A DNA stretch of 6,495 bases from an uncultured Oscillospiraceae bacterium. Its GTDB lineage: Bacteria > Bacillota_A > Clostridia > Oscillospirales > Oscillospiraceae. A program made the position numbers and the translations under genes. Shown here in pieces: positions 1 through 5,785 of this stretch (within the stretch, counting starts at the first letter, position 1; each line of letters opens with the position of its first letter). The notes beneath the pieces were generated by a model. It did no database searches. It was not told where the DNA came from and saw only the letters and a program-made list of their open reading frames with translations. Location of the stretch: NCBI GenBank assembly GCA_900770015.1, contig CAAGIU010000322.1, forward strand, positions 1 through 6,495, read 5' to 3'.

Positions 1-199
1 AGACGGTGATCCGGGGATCCCTGGCGGCATACGCATCGCAGATGGCGCCGCAGCCATCGGTGGCACCATCGTCGGCAATGAGAATTTCCAGATTCCGGTA
101 GGTCTGCCCCACAACGGAATCCAGGCACTGCGGCAGATACGCCTCCACATTGTACACAGGAATCAGGACGCTTACCTTGCGGGCTTCGGTTTTGTTCAT
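1..199 (-). CDS. Family 2 glycosyltransferase, N-terminal fragment (runs off left edge)
   Basis: The 66 visible residues form the start of a GT-A fold. A beta strand with the motif VSVLIPVYN (residues 9-17) is followed by YLPQCLDSVVGQTY (21-34) and LEILIADDGATDG (37-49). The last is the DDGxTD nucleotide-sugar-binding signature of GT2 enzymes, which transfer a sugar from an NDP-sugar to polysaccharide, teichoic acid or lipid acceptors on the cytoplasmic side. The usual form is VDDGSTD; Ala replaces Ser at residue 46. The ATG at 197-199 is supported by GGGAGG at 207-212 with a 7-base gap. Its own promoter and the terminator at 311-355 make it a unit separate from the large upstream gene. The acceptor and donor cannot be judged because the rest of the gene is outside the window. 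Confidence 0.9.
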   Translation of the reverse strand, partial: MNKTEARKVSVLIPVYNVEAYLPQCLDSVVGQTYRNLEILIADDGATDGCGAICDAYAARDPRITV

Positions 200-242
200 G
201 AAAGATCCTCCCGGATGTAACTTTTTTCGGGGATACCCAATA

Positions 243-271
243 AGAATATAGCCAAATCGGAGGAAAGTCAA
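243..271 (-). promoter_or_regulatory. Predicted sigma-A promoter of the glycosyltransferase gene
   Basis: On the minus strand TTGACT (266-271) is followed after 17 bases by TATTCT (243-248). The better-matching TATATT (245-250) is offset by two bases and gives a 15-base spacer. A transcript would start near 236 and have a short leader of about 37 bases before the ATG at 199. The site lies just beyond the terminator of the preceding minus-strand gene, as expected for an independent unit. Confidence 0.55.
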
Positions 272-310
272 TAGGAAATGCCGTGTTTCAAAGCTTTTAT
301 CCCAAAAGAG

Positions 311-355
311 AACAACCCAATGCGCACCGGAGCAAGGTTTTCGCATTGGGTTGTT
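311..355 (-). terminator. Intrinsic terminator after the activase gene
   Basis: AACAACCCAATGCG (311-324) and CGCATTGGGTTGTT (342-355) are perfect 14-bp inverted repeats around a 17-base loop. It sits 17 bases beyond the stop codon (373-375) of the large minus-strand gene, so it most likely ends that transcript. The tail on the minus strand is TTGTTCTCTTTT, which is imperfect. The plus-strand tail is a cleaner T run (354-359), so it may also stop antisense transcription. Confidence 0.8.
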
Positions 356-372
356 TTTTACAGAATGGAGGC

Positions 373-3300
373 TCAGGTTGCGCCTGCCGGCTCCCTGTTC
401 AAATTCTTCTGGGCAGCCGACAGCATCAGCTTGATGCGGTTGAGCTGGTTGACCTCCGAGGCGCCGGGGTCATAGTCCACCGCCACGATGTTGGCTTCGG
501 GATAGGTTTTGCGCAGCGCCTTGATGACGCCCTTGCCCACCACATGGTTGGGCAGGCACGCAAAGGGCTGGATGCACACGATGTTTGGCACCCCGGACAG
601 CAGCAGCTCCACCATCTCGCCGGTGAGGAACCAGCCCTCGCCGTACTGGTTGCCGATGGACAGGAACGGCTTTGCCAGCTCCGCCACCTTCTCAATGGGC
701 ATGGGCGGCTCGAACCGGCGGCTGTGCTCCAGAGCCTCCAGGGCGGGCTTGCGCAGCATCCGGATGGCATCCACGCCCACTCTGGCGATGAAGGAGGACT
801 TCCAGCCCGTACCCAGATATTTGTGCTTGTAATCGCCGTTGTAGATGCAGTAGTTCATGAAGTCCAGCAGATCGGGAACCACCGCCTCCGCGCCTTCCTT
901 TTCCAGCAGCTCCACCAGATAGTTGTTGGCCAGAGGCATGTACTTAACCAGGATTTCGCCCACAACGCCCACTCTCGGCTTCTTCAGATCCTCGTGGATG
1001 GGAAGGTTGTCGAAATCCTCCACGATTCCCTGGCACACCTTGGCGTATGTCCACTTGGAGTGATCGTTTACCAGAGAATCGATGCAGATTTCCTTCCACT
1101 TTTCGTGCAGCGCATTGGCAGAGCCGGGGGTAAGCTCATAGGGCCGGGTACGGTATACGCAGCGCATGAACAGGTCGCCGTAGACAATGCCCTTTGCCGC
1201 CGCCAGCAGCAGCTTCATGGGAATGCGGAAGCCCTCGTTCTTTTCCATGCCGTTGGCGTTCAGGGAGATCACCGGGATGTGGGACAGCCCCGCCTTGTCC
1301 AGCGCCCGGCGGATGAAGCTGACATAGTTGCTGGCCCGGCAGCAGCCGCCGGTCTGGGTCATGATGATGGCCAGCTTGTCCGTATCATACTTGCCGGAGA
1401 GCACCGCCTCCATGATCTGACCCACCGTGGTGATGGAGGGGAAGCAGGCGTCGTTGTTGACGAATTTCAGCCCTGTGTCGATGGCGTTGCGGTTGTCGTT
1501 GTCCAGAATCACCACGTTGAAGCCGTACTTGCGGAACACCGGCTCCAGCAGGTCAAAGTGGATGGGGCTCATCTGGGGCGCCAGGATGGTATAGCCCGCA
1601 TCGAACATGGCCTGGGTGAACTCGGTGCGCTGGTACTGCACCGGGGCGGGCCGGCAGGTGATGCTCTGCTCCCTGCGCTGGTTCATGGCTGCCAGCAGGC
1701 TGCGGATGCGGATTCTGGCAGCGCCCAGGTTGTTCACCTCGTCGATTTTCAGCACGGTATAGAGCTTGTTGCTCTTTTCCAGAATCTCGCAGACCTGATC
1801 CGTGGTCACGGCGTCCAGGCCGCAGCCGAAGGAATTCAGCTGGATCAGCTCCAGATCGTCCCGGCGGCTGACAAATTCCGCGGCGGTATACAGCCGGGAG
1901 TGGTAGACCCACTGGTCATTGACCCGGACGGGCCGGGAGGGACGAAAGTCGATGGGCAGGCTGTCCTCCGTCAGCACGGTCAGGCCGTAGGAGGCGATCA
2001 TCTGGGGGATGCCGTGGTTGATCTCCGGGTCGATGTGGTAGGGCCGCCCCGCCAGGACGATGCCCCGGCCGCCGCTGCGCACCATCTCATCCAGAACCCG
2101 TTTTCCCTCGTCGCGGATGTCCTGCTTCGCCTTCCGCTGCTCCGCCCAGGCGGCGCTGACCGCCATACGGGTTTCCTTTTCGGGAATGTTCCACTGCTCC
2201 TTGCACAGCATCACCAGCCGGTTTGCGGCGGTCTTTTCATCGGTCATGGCGAGGAAGGGGCGGATGTACATAACCTCGCCATCGGCCACGGCCTCCACGT
2301 TGTTTTTCAGATTCTCGGGGTAGGAGACTACAATGGGGCAGTTGTAGTGGTTCTGGGCATCCCTGGTCTCCTGATGCTCATAGAACACGCAGGGGTGGAA
2401 AATGGTGGTGACCCCGTTTCGGATCAGCCATTCCACATGGCCGTGGGCCAGCTTCGCCGGATAGCACTCCGACTCCGAGGGGATGGACTCCATGCCCAGC
2501 TCGTAAAGCTTCCGGTCGGACAGCGGCGACAGCACCACCCGGAAGCCCAGCTCCCGGAAGAAGGTGGCCCAGAAGGGGTAATTTTCGTAGATATTCAGCA
2601 CTCTGGGGATGCCGATGGTGCCCCGGCTGGGGTTCTCCAGAGCCGGATAGTCAAACATCCGCTTCAGCTTATAGGCAACCAGATTGGGCGCGGCAGCCTT
2701 GCCGCTGCCGCCGGCGCCCCGCTCACAGCGGTTGCCGGTGATGTGCTTTTCGCCGTTGGAGAACCTGCTCACCGTCAGCATACAGCTGTTGGAGCAGCCC
2801 CGGCAGCGAGTGGTTGCGGTGGTATAGGTCAGGTTCAGGATGTCCTCCAGCGGCAGCATCCGGGTCTGCTCACCGTGATCCCGGTTTTTTGCGATCAGCG
2901 CCGCGCCGAAGGCGCCCATGATGCCGGAAATATCCGGGCAGATGGCCTCGATGCCGGCGATTTTCTCAAAGGCCCGGAGCACCGCGCTGTTGTAGAAGGT
3001 GCCGCCCTGCACCACCACATGGCTGCCCAGCTCCTGGGGGTTGGCCAGCTTGATGACCTTGAACAGAGCGTTTTTAATGACGGAGTAGGCCAGGCCTGCG
3101 GAGATGTCCGCCACGCAGGCGCCCTCCTTCTGGGCCTGCTTGACGTTGGAATTCATGAACACGGTGCACCGGGTGCCCAGATCCACGGGATTCCGGGCGA
3201 ACAGCGCTTCCTCGGCGAAGCCTGCGGCGGTATAGCCCAGGGAGACGGCAAAATTCTCGATGAAGCTGCCGCAGCCGGAGGAACAGGCCTCGTTGAGCAT

Positions 3301-4620
3301 GATGGTGTCCACGGCGCCGTTTTTCAGCTTGATGCACTTCATATCCTGGCCGCCGATGTCCAGGACGCAGTCCACATCCTTGTCAAAGAAGGAGGCGGCG
3401 GTGCAGTGGGCAATGGTCTCCACCTCGCCCTCGTCCAGATGGAAGGCGGCCTTCAGCAGCGACTCGCCGTAGCCCGTGGAGCAGGAGCGCCGGATTCTGA
3501 CCCCGGCGGGCAGCTGTTCGGCCAGCAGAGAAAGGGCGTGCTGGGCGGTTTTCACGGGATTGCCCTGATTGTTGGCGTAGTGGAAGAACAGCAGCTGGCC
3601 CTCGTCGCCAATGAGGGCGATTTTGGTGGTGGTGGAACCGGCGTCAATGCCCAGATAGCAGTCACCGGAATAGTCCGAAAGCTTCTGTTTCTTCACCACG
3701 GCCCTGCTGTGCCTCCGGCAGAAATCGTCGTATTCCTCACGGCTGCCAAACAGTGGGTCCAGGCGCTTGATTTCAAAGGCCATCTCCACACCGGAGTCCA
3801 GTGCGGCAATCAGCTCGGAAATTGCCTGGGGCTGGGCGTCTTCGGCATTCAAAGCCGCGCCCATGGCGGCAAAGAGATGGGAATTCTCCGGCTCAATGGC
3901 GGTTTCGGAGGTCAGATGCAAGGTTCTGACGAAAGCCTTTTTCAGCTCCGGCAGGAAATGCAGGGGGCCGCCCAGAAAGGCCACCTTGCCCCGGATGGGT
4001 TTGCCGCAGGCCAGGCCCGAAATGGTCTGGTTCACCACGGCCTGGAAAATGGAGGCTGCCAGGTCAGCGCGGCTGGCGCCCTCGTTGATCAGGGGCTGAA
4101 TGTCGGTTTTGGCAAAGACGCCGCAGCGGGCGGCGATGGGATAGATCTGCTGAAAATTTGCGGCTTCCTGGTTCAGACCCTGGGCATCGGTCTGCAGCAG
4201 CGCCGCCATCTGGTCGATGAAGGAGCCGGTGCCGCCGGCGCAGACGCCGTTCATCCGCTCCTCCAATCCGCCTGTGAAGTAAATGATCTTGGCGTCCTCG
4301 CCGCCCAGCTCAATGGCCACGTCGGTCTGGGGTGCGGCCTTCTGCAGCGCCGCGGCCACAGCCACCACCTCCTGCACGAAGGCGATGTCCAGGGCCTTGC
4401 CCAGATTGATGCCGCCGGAGCCGGTGATCTTCACCCGGAGGATGGCATCAGCCCCCAGAACCTGCTCTGCCTCCCGCAGAAGCTCGGCCAGGGTTTCCTG
4501 GGTGTGGGCGCAGTGGCGGCGGTACTGGCCGAAGACCAGACTGCCCTGGCCGTCCAGGATCACCAGCTTCACCGTTGTGGAGCCAATATCAATTCCGGCG
4601 GTAAATTCTTTCTCTTTCAT
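373..4620 (-). CDS. Fused acyl-CoA dehydratase activase / 2-hydroxyacyl-CoA dehydratase-like protein, 1415 aa
   Basis: This is a cytoplasmic protein of the BadF/BadG/BcrA/HgdC group. Known members use ATP to push a low-potential electron from a [4Fe-4S] cluster into a partner iron-sulfur dehydratase or reductase. ATPase module 1 (about 7-260) has GIDIGSTTVK (9-18), GGED (106-109) and cluster cysteines C127 (CAGGTGSF) and C166. Module 2 (about 322-578) has GIDAGSTTTK (324-333), GGQD (423-426), C446 (CSSGCGSF) and C485. A four-cysteine motif, CX2CX3CX18C (606, 609, 613, 632), links to a DUF2229-type region (GIPRVLNIYENYPFW, 670-684). HgdB-like parts follow, with conserved-looking cysteines at 719, 744, 933, 1059, 1093-1094 and 1355. 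About 1400 residues is normal for this fused family. Start ATG 4618-4620 has AGAGG at 4627-4631, 6 bases upstream. The substrate is unknown; no separate dehydratase subunit lies beside it. Confidence 0.9.
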   Translation of the reverse strand: MKEKEFTAGIDIGSTTVKLVILDGQGSLVFGQYRRHCAHTQETLAELLREAEQVLGADAILRVKITGSGGINLGKALDIAFVQEVVAVAAALQKAAPQTDVAIELGGEDAKIIYFTGGLEERMNGVCAGGTGSFIDQMAALLQTDAQGLNQEAANFQQIYPIAARCGVFAKTDIQPLINEGASRADLAASIFQAVVNQTISGLACGKPIRGKVAFLGGPLHFLPELKKAFVRTLHLTSETAIEPENSHLFAAMGAALNAEDAQPQAISELIAALDSGVEMAFEIKRLDPLFGSREEYDDFCRRHSRAVVKKQKLSDYSGDCYLGIDAGSTTTKIALIGDEGQLLFFHYANNQGNPVKTAQHALSLLAEQLPAGVRIRRSCSTGYGESLLKAAFHLDEGEVETIAHCTAASFFDKDVDCVLDIGGQDMKCIKLKNGAVDTIMLNEACSSGCGSFIENFAVSLGYTAAGFAEEALFARNPVDLGTRCTVFMNSNVKQAQKEGACVADISAGLAYSVIKNALFKVIKLANPQELGSHVVVQGGTFYNSAVLRAFEKIAGIEAICPDISGIMGAFGAALIAKNRDHGEQTRMLPLEDILNLTYTTATTRCRGCSNSCMLTVSRFSNGEKHITGNRCERGAGGSGKAAAPNLVAYKLKRMFDYPALENPSRGTIGIPRVLNIYENYPFWATFFRELGFRVVLSPLSDRKLYELGMESIPSESECYPAKLAHGHVEWLIRNGVTTIFHPCVFYEHQETRDAQNHYNCPIVVSYPENLKNNVEAVADGEVMYIRPFLAMTDEKTAANRLVMLCKEQWNIPEKETRMAVSAAWAEQRKAKQDIRDEGKRVLDEMVRSGGRGIVLAGRPYHIDPEINHGIPQMIASYGLTVLTEDSLPIDFRPSRPVRVNDQWVYHSRLYTAAEFVSRRDDLELIQLNSFGCGLDAVTTDQVCEILEKSNKLYTVLKIDEVNNLGAARIRIRSLLAAMNQRREQSITCRPAPVQYQRTEFTQAMFDAGYTILAPQMSPIHFDLLEPVFRKYGFNVVILDNDNRNAIDTGLKFVNNDACFPSITTVGQIMEAVLSGKYDTDKLAIIMTQTGGCCRASNYVSFIRRALDKAGLSHIPVISLNANGMEKNEGFRIPMKLLLAAAKGIVYGDLFMRCVYRTRPYELTPGSANALHEKWKEICIDSLVNDHSKWTYAKVCQGIVEDFDNLPIHEDLKKPRVGVVGEILVKYMPLANNYLVELLEKEGAEAVVPDLLDFMNYCIYNGDYKHKYLGTGWKSSFIARVGVDAIRMLRKPALEALEHSRRFEPPMPIEKVAELAKPFLSIGNQYGEGWFLTGEMVELLLSGVPNIVCIQPFACLPNHVVGKGVIKALRKTYPEANIVAVDYDPGASEVNQLNRIKLMLSAAQKNLNREPAGAT

Positions 4621-4711
4621 GTTGAACCTCTATTTATCATGGAAACATTTCCCAAAATGGCAGAATCATGGCATGGCGAAACCGAATGCACCCCCAAAAA
4701 CATACAATCCA

Positions 4712-4858
4712 TTGTGGGGGAGGATAGTATCCTCCCGCCAGGTTGGATGACTGAGTGTTCGGTTGAATGGAAAAATGTTGGACATGGATACGAATTCGCC
4801 CAACATTTCCCATCATTCGGGGTTTTCCCGCGCGGGAGGATGATATCCTCCCCTACAG
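4712..4858. repeat. Inverted-repeat (MITE-like or REP-like) intergenic element
   Basis: The outer 27-base arms (4712-4738 and 4832-4858, inverted) match at 23 of 27 positions. Each arm is itself a hairpin: GGGAGGATA-g-TATCCTCCC at 4718-4736 and GGGAGGAT-gat-ATCCTCCC at 4834-4852. Inside is a second perfect 9-bp pair, AAATGTTGG (4773-4781) and CCAACATTT (4800-4808), around an 18-base loop. A 10-bp palindrome CCCGCGCGGG lies at 4827-4836. The nested symmetry suggests either a small non-autonomous mobile element or two copies of a dispersed palindromic repeat in opposite orientation. No transposase is nearby, and no flanking target duplication is obvious. Confidence 0.6.
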
Positions 4859-4900
4859 AAGCGTGGCAAGAGATTTGAGCGTGCACCAAGCCAAAAACGC

Positions 4901-4941
4901 AAAAAAAGCAAGACTCATCCGCTGCGGGCAGATAAGTCTCG
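4901..4941 (-). terminator. Minus-strand intrinsic terminator inside the intergenic region
   Basis: Read on the minus strand, CGAGACTTATCTGC (4941-4928) pairs along its whole length with GCGGATGAGTCTTG (4922-4909) around the loop CCGCA. The stem is 14 bp, three of them G-U. The stem is followed by C and then seven T (4907-4901). On the plus strand the three G-U pairs become A-C mismatches and there is no T tail, so the structure works only in minus-strand RNA. It lies 281 bases upstream of the activase start codon. Confidence 0.7.
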
Positions 4942-5052
4942 CCGTGAAAGACGGGGTACAGGACACTCCGGTCTGAAAAGTTCATCGCGCATTTCTCTAT
5001 GCAGCGACTACGCACTGGTTACACATGCCATCGCAGAAAATCACTTTTCTGG

Positions 5053-5069
5053 CAAAAGGTTGACTTTTG
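5053..5069. promoter_or_regulatory. Candidate operator overlapping the regulator's -35 box
   Basis: CAAAAG (5053-5058) and CTTTTG (5064-5069) form a perfect 6-bp dyad with a 5-base centre, 17 bp in total. It covers the TTGACT -35 box at 5060-5065. The size and position suit a TetR-type repressor site for autoregulation. It would also lie just inside the start of the minus-strand transcript, where it can fold as the first RNA hairpin. Assignment to the neighbouring regulator is inference. Confidence 0.35.
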
Positions 5070-5088
5070 ACCCTGAAAAATGTATGAT
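5060..5088 (+). promoter_or_regulatory. Predicted sigma-A promoter of the TetR-type regulator
   Basis: TTGACT (5060-5065) and TATGAT (5083-5088) are separated by exactly 17 bases; each matches consensus at 5 of 6 positions. Transcription would start near 5095, giving a leader of about 104 bases before the ATG at 5199. The 9-base palindrome ATGATTCAT (5084-5092) spans the end of this -10 box and the start of the opposing one. Confidence 0.65.
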
Positions 5089-5090
5089 TC

Positions 5091-5119
5091 ATTATATAGC
5101 AAGGATGCAGTTTCTTCAA
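5091..5119 (-). promoter_or_regulatory. Predicted divergent promoter reading toward the activase
   Basis: On the minus strand TTGAAG (5114-5119) is followed after 17 bases by a perfect TATAAT (5091-5096). The predicted start is near 5084. The two -10 boxes of this and the plus-strand promoter are only two bases apart, so two RNA polymerases could not occupy the site together. This is the best promoter upstream of the activase, although a terminator (4901-4941) lies between it and that gene. Confidence 0.6.
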
Positions 5120-5150
5120 GCACCATTTTTTACTGTGTGCTGGATAAACA

Positions 5151-5184
5151 ACACTATCAAAAAAGTGTCGAATTTTGTCGAATT
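5151..5184. promoter_or_regulatory. Dyad and one-turn direct repeat just upstream of the regulator's ribosome binding site
   Basis: ACACT (5151-5155) and AGTGT (5164-5168) form a 5-bp dyad with an 8-base centre. It overlaps a perfect direct repeat TGTCGAATT at 5166-5174 and 5176-5184, whose copies are 10 bases (one helical turn) apart. The second copy ends four bases before AGGAGG. A protein-binding or translational control site is possible, but no family motif is recognised. Confidence 0.3.
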
Positions 5185-5198
5185 CCCAGGAGGCGATT

Positions 5199-5729
5199 AT
5201 GGAGCATAAAACCGATTTGCGAATTCAAAAAACGGAAAAGGCAATCCGGGAGGCGTTTCTGGACATCCGCAGAAAGCAGCCCCTGGAAAAAATCAAGGTG
5301 CGCACCATCTGCCAGCGGGCGATGATCAACACCTCCACCTTTTACAACCACTACCGGGATGTGCAGGACCTGTCCGATAAGCTGGAAAACGAGCTGCTGG
5401 CCCGCTGCGCCAGTACCATCCCGGATCTTGGCTGCCTGTTTGCCGATCCCTACCGGTTTTTAACCGAGCTGCGCAGCAGCTTTTCCGGGGATGTGCAAGC
5501 CACCGAGCTGGGGATCCTGTTTGACGGACGCTTTGAGAACCTGCACCAGAAGCTGGACCGGCTTCTGCGAAGTTACTACCAATCCACCGCCTCCGACGCC
5601 GATTATATCAAGGCGTCCTTTGTGCTGGGCGGCATCATCTACACCGGCCATCTGCTCCAGGAGGATCAGAGCCTGACCACAGACGAGCTGTACCACAAAC
5701 TCGCCGACCTCATCATCCGCCTCCAGTGA
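5199..5729 (+). CDS. TetR/AcrR-type transcriptional regulator, 176 aa
   Basis: The N-terminal 60 residues are a TetR-type DNA-binding domain. A first helix (RIQKTEKAIREAFLDI, 8-23) leads to a helix-turn-helix at about 31-58, with the recognition segment INTSTFYNHY (43-52) and the family-typical FYxHYxDxxDL pattern. The remaining roughly 115 residues should be the helical ligand and dimer domain. At 176 residues it is short, resembling Firmicutes TetR proteins with the compact DhaS-like C-terminal domain. The ATG at 5199 is chosen because AGGAGG (5188-5193) lies 5 bases upstream. An in-frame TTG at 5175 would put the ribosome binding site inside the gene. It is divergent from the activase and has dyads near its promoter, so control of itself and the activase is plausible. 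The ligand is unknown. Confidence 0.9.
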   Translation: MEHKTDLRIQKTEKAIREAFLDIRRKQPLEKIKVRTICQRAMINTSTFYNHYRDVQDLSDKLENELLARCASTIPDLGCLFADPYRFLTELRSSFSGDVQATELGILFDGRFENLHQKLDRLLRSYYQSTASDADYIKASFVLGGIIYTGHLLQEDQSLTTDELYHKLADLIIRLQ

Positions 5730-5745
5730 CCCCGACTCACATAAA

Positions 5746-5773
5746 AAAATGCAGCCCCGAAGGGCTGCATTTT
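5746..5773. terminator. Bidirectional intrinsic terminator between convergent genes
   Basis: AAAATGCAGCCC (5746-5757) and GGGCTGCATTTT (5762-5773) form a perfect 12-bp stem around the 4-base loop CGAA. It starts 17 bases after the regulator's stop codon and ends 12 bases before the stop codon of the convergent ABC gene. A T-rich tail follows on both strands, and the minus-strand run (complement of the A run at 5743-5749) is the stronger. Confidence 0.9.
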
Positions 5774-5785
5774 GATTTATGGAGC

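Larger units (their letters stand above)
4901..5084 (-). ncRNA. Candidate structured small RNA or attenuated leader upstream of the activase
   Basis: A minus-strand transcript from the promoter at 5091-5119 would begin near 5084 and meet an intrinsic terminator at 4901-4941, giving about 180 nt. In 5' to 3' order it can form CAAAAG/CTTTTG (5053-5069, 5-base loop); CAGAAAA/TTTTCTG closed by a GUGA tetraloop (5034-5051); TCGC-t-GCAT/ATGCGCGA with one bulge (4985-5007); CCGT/ACGG (4942-4954); and then the terminator stem. I compared it by eye with T-box, SAM, TPP, FMN, cobalamin, lysine, glycine and fluoride motifs and with 6S and SRP RNA, and recognised none. Whether it acts in cis as an activase leader or as a separate RNA is not decided by the sequence. 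Confidence 0.4.
4621..5198. other. Divergent intergenic region without a convincing protein gene
   Basis: This 578-base gap separates the minus-strand activase from the plus-strand TetR-type regulator. From right to left it holds short repeats near the regulator's ribosome binding site, a pair of face-to-face promoters, a hairpin-rich stretch ending in a minus-strand terminator, about 40 bases with nothing recognisable (4859-4900), the inverted-repeat element (4712-4858), and a 91-base stretch before the activase start. I found no good promoter between the terminator at 4901 and the activase start. The activase may therefore depend on read-through of that terminator, or on a weak promoter I cannot recognise. 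Confidence 0.6.

Noticed and set aside
4691..4720. CCCCC (4691-4695) and GGGGG (4716-4720) around ACAAT-cc-ATTGT as a further hairpin before the activase.
   Set aside because: It needs an 8-base one-sided bulge and competes with the stronger hairpin at 4718-4736. Not convincing without conservation.
283..4878. A 1531-codon open frame on the plus strand, antisense to almost the whole activase.
   Set aside because: It mirrors a well-supported gene with clear family motifs. Its translation is low-complexity (rich in His, Gly, Gln, Val) with no recognisable domain. Long antisense frames are expected opposite GC-rich genes, and no ribosome binding site supports it.
4617..5015. A 132-codon minus-strand frame overlapping the activase ATG by ATGA, as if translationally coupled.
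   Set aside because: It starts with GTG without a ribosome binding site and crosses the intrinsic terminator. It is partly made of translated hairpin repeats (GEDIILP, GRILSSPT) and has no domain. The ATGA overlap alone is weak evidence.
5011..5032. Very short frames in the putative leader RNA (M-A-C-V-T-S-A and M-C-N-Q-C-V-V-A-A) as leader peptides for attenuation.
   Set aside because: Neither has a Shine-Dalgarno sequence, and neither contains a run of one amino acid's codons that would sense charging.
5067..5098. A second plus-strand promoter using TTGACC (5067-5072) and TATATA (5093-5098).
   Set aside because: The spacer is 20 bases, well outside the usual 16-18. The TTGACT/TATGAT pair with 17 bases is better.
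5175..5201. An in-frame TTG at 5175 that would lengthen the regulator by eight residues.
   Set aside because: The AGGAGG at 5188-5193 would lie inside the coding region. It is ideally placed for the ATG at 5199, and the extra residues do not resemble TetR N-termini.
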